A stretch of 64,000 nucleotides of DNA from Hybos culiciformis (lineage: Eukaryota > Arthropoda > Insecta > Diptera > Hybotidae), in the NCBI GenBank assembly GCA_964007475.1, contig OZ023273.1, positions 143,193,308-143,257,307 of the forward strand. The letters are read 5' to 3'. Below, one piece after another: positions 48,886-61,674 of the stretch. Each line of letters starts with the position of its first letter. The stretch's first letter is position 1. The position numbers were made by a program, and so were the translations under genes. A model generated the notes under the pieces. It was not told where the DNA came from. It worked only from the letters and a program-made list of their open reading frames with translations, and did not search any database.

Positions 48886-51454
48886 TTAATATTTAACAAT
48901 TCAAAAATCATATTGGGTGATCCCCAACGTGTTAATTTAAATTAACATTATACAAAAATTAATAAAATTTTAAGTAAAGATGAAAATTTATAGATTCTTA
49001 CTCTTTTGCAAAAATAACAATTTTTTAAGAATTTGAATGAAACTTTCATATTCGCTATGAAATCCATTAAGAAAATTTTCACATTTATGCTGACGATATT
49101 CATGCAAAGAGTTATTGCGAAAATTAAATCACCTTTATCATATTCGTTACAATCAAAATTTTTATGAATCAAAATTCTTTTTTTTTGATTTTTTTTTAAT
49201 AATTCAAATTCAAGCCATCAGCAAAAAATGAAACAATATACAAAAAAAAAATAAAAAAATTGTTTGTATAAAATCATAAATCTTATATTATATACATATA
49301 TACAACAATACTGTATTTAGGTCTTTAAAAATGATGATTTAAGTAAAATAAAATAAAGAAAATTTTAATTTATTTTTTTTTCATGATTTCATTTTTCTTC
49401 AATTTAATGAACAAATTTTATTTTAGGTACTGTCTTTAAATAAGGAAATATAATTTTTTTTTTTTGTACATAATATCTTCTTTTACATAAATATTTTGTT
49501 ATGTTGTTGATATATTAAGTGTTACAACAATGTAGGTATATAAGATCTTTTCTGGCTGAATTAAATATTATATATACAAATTATATAATATTATTCTTAA
49601 AAAAAAAAAAATCTTATTATTTTATTTTTTACAATCTTTTACTCTTAACTGAGAAAATACCAGGAATGAAAAATCTATATATATAGATACCTACCTACTA
49701 TTATATCATTTTCATATTATGATTTCAAGGCAATATAGAAAATTTTCCAGTAAATTATATTATTTATGTAAAATTTAATGTGTATATATTTAAAATTGAA
49801 ATTAAAATTTAAATTGAATTTTTTATTATACTATGAAACAAAAAGGAAAAAAATTGAAATTAAAAAAAAAAAAAATTAAAATTGTAATATCATACTTTAT
49901 TCAATATATATATATATATATATGTTGTGAGTTGTGTTGATAGTATTTATTAATTGTACGACTTCAACTACAAATGTTAGTTCATGGAAAATAATAAAAA
50001 AAATACATAATAATTTAAAATGAACGTACATTTGATACATTTAACGAAATCTTAGAAAATTTTATAAATTTTCATAATTTATTGCAAGAGATTTTAGTTC
50101 AATTCTTTGAAATTTTTAAAAACGGAATAAATTTGTATTCAAAAATTTGTACGACTTTAGAGATAGAAAATATTTTAAATAATTAGCAATCGAATTTTTT
50201 TTCCTATTTTCATGAAAATTTTCTCCAAGTATTTTTGTTTTCTTTTTTATCCCGTTTTCCTTCAAAAAATTGAACTGGCAATCTTGTGTCGGTCCCACAC
50301 TAAAATTCTTATAACTGTGAAACAAATTGTAGGATTTTGATCATTTAAATGGAAAAATGAGTCCAATCTTGTTTGCTTTCAAGGGTATAGAATGATGTCA
50401 ATTAGAGGAGCATTTAAAAAATAGTTGGTTTCTCATTGTGTCCATGGATTTTTTTATATGGATCGAGATCGCCAATTTAAAAATATACAAGAAAGTATTT
50501 TAAATCAAAAACACAGCCACATATTTCATTTATGATAACTTTTCTATATATTTTATTGAAATACCAACGTAAAAACAAATTGAACAGATTAATCATATCA
50601 AGTGAAAATAATATTATTAAAAGAAAACAATCCGATTTTTGTAGTACAAAAATTTTTTTTACAATTTTCTATTTATTTAAAATAACAAAATTTTTGAAGT
50701 TCATTGGTGGTAAAAAATGTAAACAAAATAAATAATAATAAACTCTTGAGTACCACAATAATAACAATAATAATTGATGGAAAACCATTACACAATTAAG
50801 AGAAATTTTTTTACAAAAGTTTATTAATAATTTCAAATTTTTTATTTTGTAAAATCGATTTTAATTTATCTTCAAAAAACCAAATAAATAATTCATTATT
50901 ATAAAATATTCAAAAATATTTCTTTTTTTTTCAATTTGCAGGAAAAAATAAATATTTTTTTGATAACACGATTTAATGGTGAAGGAAATTGAAAAAAAAA
51001 ATAATAATAATAACAACAATACATCAAAATATCGACAAAAATAACAAAAAAATAATAAACTATCAATAAGGAAGGCAAAAAATAAAAAACCTGACTGAAT
51101 ATTATTATCAAAAAAATAAAAGAAGAATGAAATGCTTGTTAACATATATAGAGAAAGCAACATAAAAATTTTTCTTTCCTGAAAATAACTATATACGACG
51201 ACAACACTCTCTCTCTCTGTATATAAAATATACACCGAAATAGAATCAATGCCCGCAAAAAAAAATTCGAAAAAATCAATCAATGCCAAATGAAAAATTT
51301 CAGCATAAAAAGAAATTGCATTTAAAATAATTTTTATAAAAAAAAAATTTTTTTTTTAAGGAAAACGATAAAAAAAATTGTAATATTTTAATTTTTTTTA
51401 TATTTTATTTTGTTTTTTTTTTTTTTTTTCTCATTTTTTCTATGCTGAATTAAA
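48886..51454. other. AT-rich non-coding stretch upstream of eys coding start
   Basis: Contains an (AT)n run (49904-49923) and long T-tracts just upstream of the start (51413-51430). It presumably includes eys 5' UTR and promoter sequence, but no core promoter can be placed. Overlapping minus-strand frames at 50861-51289 are Phe/Tyr-rich artefacts. Confidence 0.45.
49904..49923. repeat. (AT)n microsatellite
   Basis: Ten AT units seen directly. Confidence 0.9.
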
Positions 51455-52476
51455 ATGACTGCCAAATGGAATATAATAATAAAAGAAAATTTTAGAGATC
51501 AAATAAATCATGAAAATTTATGTAATAAAATAAATAATAAAAATTTTCTAAATATCTGTAGGGAGAAGAGTATTGAAAGAATAAAAAAATTGCGAATAGA
51601 AAAACATAATATAAATCAAATTAATTTTTGGAAGAAGGAAATAGTTTTTCATGATAATAATAATAATAATAATAAGAATTTAAAAGAATCAATAAAATCA
51701 GTTGATAATGTGAATTTAAATAAAAAATACAATTCGCTTGTCAAAAATAATAATAATAATAATAATAAGATCAATCAAAATAATACACAAAAAATAATTG
51801 ATAGACAACATAAAGATCAACTTGATAATAACAACAGCAAAATATTATCAATTTCCCGCTATACAATAAAATCAGAACTTGATGAGAGAAAAGAAAATAA
51901 AAGAGTTAAAGAAATAAATATTAAAAATAATCAAAATAAAAATAATAAATATAAAATAAAAAATAATAATAATAATAATCAAACATCAAACGAAATAATA
52001 CAATATCAAAGAGAAGTTGAAACTAAAGAAATTAGTCAATGGAATTGTTATAATAAACTAAGTATAAGTTTGGAAAATTTTAAATTAATTAATACAAGTT
52101 TTAATTTAAATAATAATAATAATAATAATAACAAAAATGATCATAGTAATAGTAGATACCATGAAAGCCTTTCAACAATCAAATCACTAGAGAATTATTC
52201 TCATATTGATAAAACAACATATTTTATTAGAAATAAAATAATTAATACTATAGAAAAGTTTAGTAAAAATTTAATTACAACTTTTAATAGTAATTTTAAA
52301 AATTTCAATAAATATTATCAAACAATAAAAACGACAACAGAAACAACAAGAATTCTTCTAGGAAATTGGTTAATTGGTTTTATATTATTATTAGGTGTAA
52401 TTGAAAGTGGAAATGCTGGATTTGCTTGTCTCAGTAATCCTTGTATTTTTGGTGTTTGTATTGACGGTTTAAATAG
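51455..52476 (+). CDS. eys: Eyes shut (spacemaker) homologue, first coding exon: Asn-rich leader, signal-like segment, start of EGF 1
   Basis: In flies, Eyes shut is a secreted EGF/laminin-G proteoglycan that opens the inter-rhabdomeral space between photoreceptors. This exon encodes 340 complete residues. Residues 1-299 are low-complexity, Asn/Lys-rich with several N5-N8 runs from AAT repeats. Residues 300-321 (ILLGNWLIGFILLLGVIESG-NA) look like a signal peptide with an Ala cleavage site, followed at once by GFACLSNPCIFGVCIDGLN, the start of EGF 1. This matches fly Eys as I know it. The exon ends AATAG/GTAAGA at 52476 (phase 2). The start ATG (AAAATG context) is the first in the frame. A signal segment 300 residues from the N-terminus is unusual, so translation might really begin in an upstream exon spliced in near residue 295. 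The identity rests on the EGF sequence; another EGF-repeat protein is the alternative. Confidence 0.75.
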
Positions 52477-54759
52477 GTAAGATTTTAAAATAAAAATTTA
52501 TAAAAAAAAATACTGTTTTATTGTTACGTACTTGAATATTTCTAACCTAAAACTAAAAAAAACTCACTTCGAACTGCAATTACGAATATAAAAGAAAATT
52601 TAAGCATTGTCCCGAAACTGATTATCTGGTTCGACAAAAAATAATTTTAAAAGATACGTCGGTATCTGAATTAATTGCAAACCATGTATGGAGTACACAC
52701 ATAAAACAAATTAAGAAGTTATATCGTCAATTTCAAGTATAAGAGTTACTTACATACAGCCAACTCAGAAATAGCCCAATAAATTCTTTGTATAAATGAT
52801 TCAACATTTTCTTGGTGAATTTTTAATTTCACATCCAAAATGAAAAAAAAAAAAAAAATAAAAATATTGCAAACGTATAATTGTAAATAATAAATTTCTT
52901 TTTTTTTTCACAAAAAGTTAACATTATAAAATAAAAGTTTGTTTTAGTGATAAAACCATTATACTCGTTTCATGTTACAATTTATCTTTTCCGCAATTAA
53001 ATCGATACCTGGTAAAATACATGTACACCTATAGTGTATTCACAAAACATATGTATACATTTTCTGCAAAAATCCGATAACAAATTCAGGCACAAAGTAA
53101 TTAACTTTATTTGATTTAATGTTATAATATTAAAGTTTACTCTATGGCATTCATGCAATTTCAATTTTTCCAAATTGTAACTTCTACTACATACATCCAA
53201 CAACAAACAACCCAGGTTACACTTAAAACATATATTATTCAGGTGATTTTATTTTGAAGCGAATAAAATCAAACGAAAAAACATTTATACTTATTTATTT
53301 GTTTTCATTTTTTTTTTTGTATGGATTTCCTTTTAGGAAATCCTATGACTTTTCCAATTTAAAATCTCAAAATTTTACAGCTTAATTTTTTCATTTCTTT
53401 CTTATGGAGGCCCAAATTTTATATACTTTACATACAGACAGATACATTATTCTGGAATATTTATTTGAATTTTCTTGTGCGACATTTTAAATACAATGTT
53501 TTTATTTCCGTATTGTCAATTGCCTTAAACGGTTTGTTTGAATGCAAATCTGTAACTAATAACTATTTCATACATTCCTTAAATGATATATCCAGTTTGA
53601 GACCAATAGAATGTACTTTTTGAAGATCTTGATGAAGTTAAATAAGGCGAACAAATATACCTAGATATCTACACCACTGAGTAAAAAAAGAATCTTAATT
53701 AGAATAATTTTTATTTAAATAAATTCGAATTTCCTGAATATCACCATTAATAGTAAACATAAATACTCTTCAGCAAATTCCTATTCTTATTGTCGCCTAA
53801 TCCAATATTTTTAGCTTTTAATTATTTAGAAATAAAAAAAAAAGCCTAAAGTAAAATTGCTTCCAGCTCATAATTTTTTTTTATTGAATTCCATTCAAAA
53901 TTTTTTATCTGATTATAAATCTTCACCAGACTTTTATTCACTTCGATTTTATTTCCATTGGTATTTCAAATTAAAACTAAAAAAAATACAAAAAAAAAAT
54001 ACTCAATACACTTTAATGTAACAAATCTGAATATTTGCGAAATTGCAATTTAAATAAATTTTCTGTTTGCTATATACTCGTACTATATATTCAATAATAT
54101 ATTTCCTATTCGCCGTTTTTCAGAAAATTTAATTCGAAAATGAATTGAAAAATTCATTCATTGAAATTTTCCTTTTTTATTTTTTGATCAATGCAATTTA
54201 AAAATGTTTGCTACCGTACAATGTGTTCTTACTATAATTTAGTAAGGTTCAAATAAACAGAAAAATCTGCATGAAATAATTTTTGAGATTTTCGTTGAAT
54301 TAATTCAGAACTCTGAATTCAAGCCAGCGCATATAAAAAAATGATTAAAGCTTACTGTAAGAATCCTTTTGTGTCCCTTTAAAAACTGAATTATATATCT
54401 GAATCATCAAATTCATTAGAATGATCACAATTGACATTAATTTGATTTAATCGAATTCGTGAAATATTCAGAATTTTATTACATTTACGATAGTGTAATT
54501 TAGTGAATCATTACACATTTATACACATTAGGCAAACATTCTTTTAAAAAATTTTCCACTATCCAGGATGCAGAAAATGAAAAAGTCAAATAAAATTCTT
54601 TACAATTCAAAGCCAAAATAAAATAAAAATATATATCTCTTTCAATTCGATTTTAAAACTGATTGGATACATTATTCCTAACTATTTTCATAATATTAAT
54701 TTTTTTTTTTTAATTTTCTTTATTCCTTTTTAACGGTGCACAAAATTTATTCATTTCAG
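52477..54759 (+). other. eys intron between the two coding exons
   Basis: Intron of 2283 bp bounded by GTAAGA (52477) and a T-rich tract ending TTTCAG (54759). The interior is AT-rich with no other recognisable gene or repeat. Confidence 0.8.
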
Positions 54760-54908
54760 TTCATATTCATGTTACTGCATAGATGGTTATACTGGGGTAC
54801 AGTGCCAAACAAATTGGGATGAGTGCTGGTCATCGCCTTGCATAAACGGAGGTATTTGTATTGATGGAGTAGCATATTATAATTGTACATGTCCGGAAGG
54901 TTTTTCCG
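54760..54908 (+). CDS. eys: Eyes shut homologue, second coding exon: end of EGF 1 and most of EGF 2
   Basis: The first base completes a Ser codon split with the previous exon. The 149-bp exon then reads [15 protein letters not shown] (end of EGF 1), [20 protein letters not shown] and [15 protein letters not shown] (EGF 2, lacking only its last Cys region). Cysteine spacing is that of canonical EGF repeats, and CINGG with GVAYYNCTC is the standard EGF core. The donor is CCG/GTAAGT, phase 1, so the next exon must resume at the second base of a Gly codon. No continuation is found in the remaining 9 kb, implying that the next intron runs beyond the window. Confidence 0.85.
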
Positions 54909-55821
54909 GTAAGTGATTGAAATAAAATTTTTCAATAAATAATTTATATAGATGTATTTTGTCATTTTGTTGTTGATTTAATGTCCTTTTATTTTATTTT
55001 AACAAAAAAAAGTCCAAAAGAATTACTATATATAACTATATAATATATGCAGTAAAATGTACAAATTACAGATTAATTATACTTTATATTTCGACAATTC
55101 ATTTTATTATTTATTTGAAATTTAAATTTAAATTTTTGGAAATGAAAAATAATTTTCAAATTACAACATTTTCATTAATTTTATTTTGAAGAGTAAGAAA
55201 AATAATTTGTAAAATGAATTAAATTTATATTGAATAAAGTTTTATTTTCTTTTAACTCAGTGTTATCTAATGACATAATTTTATTTATCCAATAATGATA
55301 TAGTTCGGTTATAAAAAGTTTGAAGGCCTGTATCTTTTTCCAAGGTGCATAATCTGCATTTATGATTCTTCTGTTGTTAAATAGTTTTCATTAAAACCGT
55401 TTTAGAAGGGTATTGGATGTCAAATTTTCGCACGAACTACTATACTATTAAGTTAGTCCAGCAAACGTTCATACAGTCTTTTTATTACCAATTATTATTG
55501 AGGACAACAAAAATGTATTAAATGTTTATTTTATTTTATTTTATTTTTGATATAATAATAATAATGTATAAAACATAAAACAATATAAAAATTATTGAAG
55601 TGGAAAAAAATATTTAATACAAACAGACAGTAGTGTGGTACTATGATAATACTGATAACCAAATTCAAATTATTGATTTAATATTTTCTGCAAAACTAAG
55701 CATAAAATAGTTTTGACATCTGACTTGTTTAATAAATTTATGAAATATTATAATATTCATAATAATATTGTAATAAAATTCAAACGATAATAAATTTTGC
55801 ACTCCACTTAAATAACTTTGA

Positions 55822-55861
<40 letters not shown>

Positions 55862-58800
55862 GATGAATTTATTATTATTATTATAATTATTATTTCTATC
55901 AAACAGATTATTTTATTTTCAATTAACAAAAAATGATAAATATCGATACTTGAATAAATGCGGCCTATTTTTGGTTTTCAATAATACTGCTAATTGCTAA
56001 TACTTGAAAAAATCATATGAAATGGTTGCAGTTTGAAGTGAATCTGTTTTTGTGAAACAGATCGTGCGGCTTATTGTGAATAACAGATGTATATGATATT
56101 CTTTGTAGAAATTGAGTTAGCTAATTTTTTTAGGCAGATAAACTATACATATATGTATAACAAAATTATGATTTTGAATGTTTACCCAAAGACCACTTCA
56201 CTTCTACCTACTATGTTTATGAAGAATAGTACATTTATTTATAGCCCAGACTTCAAAGTTAAAAATATTATTTTTACAAATAGGCTTCACAATACTGAAA
56301 TTACAAATATGTATACGGATTTATGACTCAAAAAGAAAAATTCGCTACAGCTCTTTTAATTTTGTATAAAAGCGAATTATGAAAAACCTTTAAGCCCTAA
56401 TATTTAAAATGTGCAAATACAAATGTGCACCAGTTTTCGGAATCAGATAATTTACGTTCACTTAATATTAATAATATGTTTTTTATAATATACAAGTTAT
56501 TAAATTGTCTATAGTTAAAAAATATAAATTTTCTATGCACAAAACATAATTAATGTACATTATCTAGTTTTGAGTTCTCTTTGATTTTAACGGCACTAAG
56601 ATTTTCCTGCGGTAATTTTAAGTTATTCTATAAACTTGAAATTTATCATTAAATTTTCATTGAAAATATTAAATTTTTTTTAAACATATTTTAACAAGGA
56701 AAACTTTACAAATTTAAAAAAAAAACAAATTGACCATTAAATTTGTGAATTACAAAAAATTTTATTTATATCTAAAAATGAAACATAAATAACTTCACAA
56801 ACATTATATACATATGTATCTATATAAATGTACTGCATATACTATGTACAGATGTATAAAGTTGCATAATCCTAATTTGAAAAAAAAAATTCTGTGGCTT
56901 TTATCAAATTGTATCGAAAAACCAAACTTGCATAATGTATATATAATAATACTGTTTGACAAGTGATAAAAATCTGAAACCAGCAAAAAAAAAATTTCAT
57001 GTATAAATTGAAGCCTTACTAATCCGCAAAAAAAAACATAGGGTTTAAATAAATGTGAAAAATGAAAAAGCATATTATTCATTGTGGTATTACCTCGTAA
57101 CCTACTTATACGATTAACACTTTTATTGATTTTATATTATTATTATTATTTTGTTCAATTCTTTCTATATTATACGCTCGATATATATACCTATACATAA
57201 TGATTAGTAAACAAAAATACAATAAATTTAATTTGTATTTATTTATTACATAGAAAAAGCTTTACGTAATTATAATAATAACAATATTACTATTTGAATC
57301 TGTCTAAATCTATAAATCTGATTAAATATTCAATATTTTTGTTTATTGAAAAATAGATTGTTACATAGAGAAACTTTATCCGGTTCGAAGGATCATTCAT
57401 AATTTCTTAATTTAATTTAAACAGATGTTTCCGTGCTGATATTTGTAATAAAATATTTATGTATTTTAGTCCCTTTAATATATAGAATTTGCTGTCACTT
57501 TTAAATATTATTTTTATTTATATCAATCTGTCGTTAAATTAATCTTATAGTGCAATATAACATTAGCATCATATAATGATGACCTTGACCTGAATACTAA
57601 AAAACCAAATATATGTCACAAATTTTGAACTATCTTATAATATTTCTAAAAATAAATTATTTAATAAAAATTCTAACATTTTGAAGTGAACGAGTATTGA
57701 ATTTTAAATAGTTTTCATTTTCATCTTAATATTTTTTTTAAGTCATTTCCATATTATACGATTAGTATTTATTTCATTTAATATGCAATATTTAGAAGTC
57801 AGAATGTGTTATCCATATTTCATCTTTCATTTCTAAACTAAAATTTAGTCAATTTTGTGAAAAAATATTTCCAATTTTCTAAATTATTAAAATAAAAATG
57901 TTAAATGCTCTTTTCAAATAAAATTTGGATTAAATCAATTAAAACTACTAAGAGTAAGTAGAGCTTAATATTTTTCTTGAAATTTATATCAAATATTATC
58001 AAGAAGAGAAAATAACAGAAAATTGTTTTTTTTTTTAGCCTGTCAAAATTAACTCTAAAATATATATGTATATAAAAATTTATTTATTTTATTTAAAATT
58101 TATTGAATAATAATTTAAAATTTGCATAATATAAGAAGAAGAGTAAACTGAATATCCTTAGAGAAATCAACTAAAAGAATATAAGATACCTTATATATTA
58201 TATGTATATTTTTTTGTTTGTTTTGAGATTTAATTTATACTATTTTATTATTGGTGTGCTAAATGGTACATTGAGTTCTGAACTAAAATTTACAAAAATT
58301 TTTATTTCTTATGCATATTTAAAATTAAATTATATACCTACATATACATAAATTTGATTATCCAGCAATATAAAATATTAATTTTTTAGAATTGATTAAG
58401 TCATAAATGTTTGTGCATCATTGTGTATTTCCGAAATAAGAACTTTTATAAGATTAATTATTTAAATCGAATAAAGAATTTTTATCTTATGTTTGTAAAA
58501 TATTTCTTTACCATATATATTTTATTCGTAATATCATAAATGCAATGACCAACTTTAGCTCTGTAAGACTTTATATTAAAAAAATATTTGACAAAATAAA
58601 TTTGGAAGAAATAGGCAACTTATCGACTGATATTTTTATATACAATAAAGATTAAAAGTTTTATTTTCGAAAGATAAACTTTTTATGGTCATTCGTTACA
58701 CACAAAAAAAAAATCGCATCCGTTTACTATCTTTTCTTTGTTTACTATACAGAAAATATCCTTATATTCAAAAATATTAAAATTTTAAAAATACAGATCA

Positions 58801-59384
58801 TTTTTACAATTTTTTGCCATGAAATAAAATTATCCTTTTTAAGTCGGTATTTAAATTTTATTTTCTTTTATTTTTTTTTTTTTTAATAAAAATTCATTTC
58901 AGTTTTTCTTTTTCTAATCCTAGAAAATTTATATCGCATTATTTATTATGCGTTTTTCGTCTTATTTCAACAACTTGTTTTTCCCTAGAAAATAAGATAA
59001 TCCCAATGATGTTCCGAAAAAAAAAAATTGTATTTATATATATATTCTTGAATAAGATAAAATTTTTACCAATGCGATTATGCAAAAGAAAAAATCCTAC
59101 ATTTTTATTTAAGTGAAAATTTCCTTCTTCTTTTTTTTTTTTGTAAAAATACTTAATGTAAGGTATATGTAATACAGGTTCAAATAAATCTAGCTCATTT
59201 TAACAGAATTTTAAATAAAGTTTGTGCGTTATAAAATTCAAAATTTGTAAATATAATGGGTAAAGTATAACTACTGTAGTTGTAGACGAATTGAAACCAT
59301 TTATGGTTTACAAAAAATCCAATTAATACTTAACGTTTAAAGGCTTTGAAAGCCGGATGTTTTTTATTTTAATAAGAACACAAG
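54909..59384 (+). other. Presumed eys intron, AT-rich
   Basis: Begins with a consensus donor GTAAGT. No EGF-coding exon was found on the plus strand. Contains a long (TTA)n microsatellite (55824-55861) and a shorter one just after it. The short open frames are biased and not called. Confidence 0.6.
55824..55861. repeat. (TTA)n microsatellite, about 12 copies
   Basis: Uninterrupted TTA repeats seen directly, followed by a shorter TTA run at about 55868-55884. Confidence 0.95.
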
Positions 59385-59553
59385 CAGGGCTGGACTGGGA
59401 ATAAACTTAGGACCGGGAAATTGAAATTTTACTCTATAAAAATTTTCTCACGCTTAAAAAAAATTTTAAAGAAAACATTCCAATTTTCGACAACGGATTT
59501 TGGCCGGGCCCACCGGGAAAATCCCACTAACTTGTTAGGCCAGTCCCGCTCTG
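59385..59553. mobile_element. hAT-type MITE, 169 bp, with 8-bp target duplication
   Basis: The left end CAGGGCTGGACTGGGA is matched by the inverted right end (reverse complement CAGAGCGGGACTGGCC) at most positions. A perfect 8-bp duplication AACACAAG flanks both sides (59377-59384 and 59554-59561). CAG-starting inverted repeats and an 8-bp duplication are the hAT hallmarks. It is a different family from the 17162-17484 element because its ends differ. It sits within the presumed eys intron and has no coding capacity. Confidence 0.9.
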
Positions 59554-59561
59554 AACACAAG

Positions 59562-61559
59562 TAATTCCGGTATCTATAATATTATTAATCTGGCAGCAAA
59601 AACCTGATAAATATTTAATAAAATACACATTTCTATCTTTTCTTGAAATGGTGAATATTTCTTTAACTACCTATATGTTATACAAAATGTTTTTATTTTA
59701 ATTTTTCTGTTTATCTGAATTTATTTTACAATGTGAAAACAAAAAAACACCTACTTTTCCTATTAAATCTAAGATGCTTTGCATTCAAAATAAGCTTTAA
59801 TGAAAAAAAAATAAATATATACATAATAACAAATAAATAAAGCTTATATTGCATTAAAATTAGATAAAAATTAATAATTAAATATTCAGAATTTGAAATT
59901 AGTAGGTACCTAAGTATAGTTTTTTTTTTTCTCTCTTTTATGATTATTTATTAAAAAATTATAAAATAAAAATAGTATTAATTATAAAAGTAACACTGAT
60001 GAAGTTTTTAATTTGTGCTTTAAGAACATCCCAATGCTGTTTAAAGTCGCCGACTAATGTTAAAACGTTTTCGATTCGAATCGATTCGAAAGCAGATATC
60101 TTTGCGTACACATATTGAATATAATATAAGTGAAATTCTTGTAATAATTGGAAAAAAAAATTTAATCTCAATTAAAACTAAAAATTTGACTATAAGTTCA
60201 TTATTATGTTATACTAGTCGATCTTGGCGCGCTATAGCATAATCTTTATTAATAATAAAAAAAAAAAATTATAAATTTGGCATAAAAAATGTTTGAAAAT
60301 AGTTCAAAAAAGTCGAAACAGTTCTCCAGTGCCAAAAGTAGTCGACAAAAGGCCATGAAAAAATTTGCTAGAACATAAATGGATTTTTTTATCTCAAACT
60401 TGAACTTTTATTTTCTATCCGGATGAAAGGTCTTCAGATGAAGTCAGCAATTACAGAGATTTTTGACAAAAAAAAAATCGATTTTATACCTGATCGTTTA
60501 CCCACCAAAATTACTTTAAACTTAAACACAAAATCATTACAGGAGAGAGACTTTATTATGTTCTTTTAAATCTTTTAAAATATTCTGTATTTAAAAAATA
60601 AAAATAAAAAACTGGTGTGTTTATTATGAATTTTTTTTTTTTTTTCTAAAGTTCTTTTTGTAAATTTACATAATATATGAGCCATAAAGATTATGTCTAA
60701 GCTGTATGTTTTTTATATACACATGTATAAACAAAAAGTTAAACCAAAAAAAACCTTGTTTTATGCTAAACTAAAAGTAGGTATTTCGTTATACTATGTA
60801 TGGAAAATAGAACTTATTATGGTTAATAATTCCTTTTTTTTTTTTTTTGCCTATGCTCAAAAAAGAATATTAAAAATTCTAAAAAGCATTTATGAATTAT
60901 TAAAGTGACGGAAAATTATATCTGTAAAAGGATCTGAAGATTTTTTTTTTATTTTTTTTTTTTTATATTCATAATTTTATATTTTTTTTACACAAAAATT
61001 TATTTATTTACAAAGAAAATTATTTCTTTGTAATTTAACATTAAATACCACTCTTGAATTGTTGAAAACAATTTTTCTTTTTTTTTCTCTCTTTAAAAAT
61101 GCAGAAAATCAGAGAAAAAAAAATACGGTAATAGTTTTTATTTAAGTTTTTCTTGTTTTTGAAGTTATATAAAAAAGAAATTTTTTATTTAAATATTGAA
61201 GCATTCAAAGGAATTTAGTTTCTATAATTATTTTATTTATTTATTTATTTCTTTTTTTGTTTCTTTGTTGCACTATGCATTTTCATTTTTTTTTAAATCG
61301 GTCTCTTTCACGATGTTATATTGAGATTGTTTTCATAGGGAGGTTAAGTTAGTACATATATTTATAAGAGAAATTTGTACAGCAATTTTTTTGGTTTTTA
61401 CTTTTTAAGCCACTTACTTTAAAATAATAAAAAACAAAAAACTTACATTGATTTTTTTTTTATCAAAAAATTACATTGTATAAGAATAAATATGCTGTTT
61501 TTTTTTATGTACATAAAGGTACTTAGTTAGTCATTTTTTATACTCAAAAAAGAAATACG
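59562..61559. other. AT-rich stretch, presumed eys intron
   Basis: No exon is recognised. Positions 60080-60100 carry a TCGATTCGAATCGATTCGA dyad. Positions 60300-60470 are more complex but unassigned. Confidence 0.5.
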
Positions 61560-61674
61560 GACTTCGATTGAGTTAAGAAATATTTTGTAAAAAATCACGA
61601 CACTAAATGAGAGGAAGTTAAGAAAATAATATATTTCATGGTATTGGTAAAGGTACCAACACTGAATCGAAGTC
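61560..61674. repeat. Possible 115-bp inverted-repeat element
   Basis: GACTTCGATTGAGT (61560-61573) recurs inverted at 61661-61674 with one mismatch. It could be a very small MITE or a chance dyad; no target duplication is clear. Confidence 0.35.

Noticed and set aside
50861..51289. 142-codon minus-strand frame, Phe/Tyr/Leu-rich and membrane-like
   Set aside because: Poly-pyrimidine/purine artefact upstream of eys; hydrophobicity comes from TTT/TAT-rich codons.
57370..57395. GGTTCGAAGG resembling a tRNA T-loop
   Set aside because: No matching acceptor or anticodon stems in the surrounding 80 bases.
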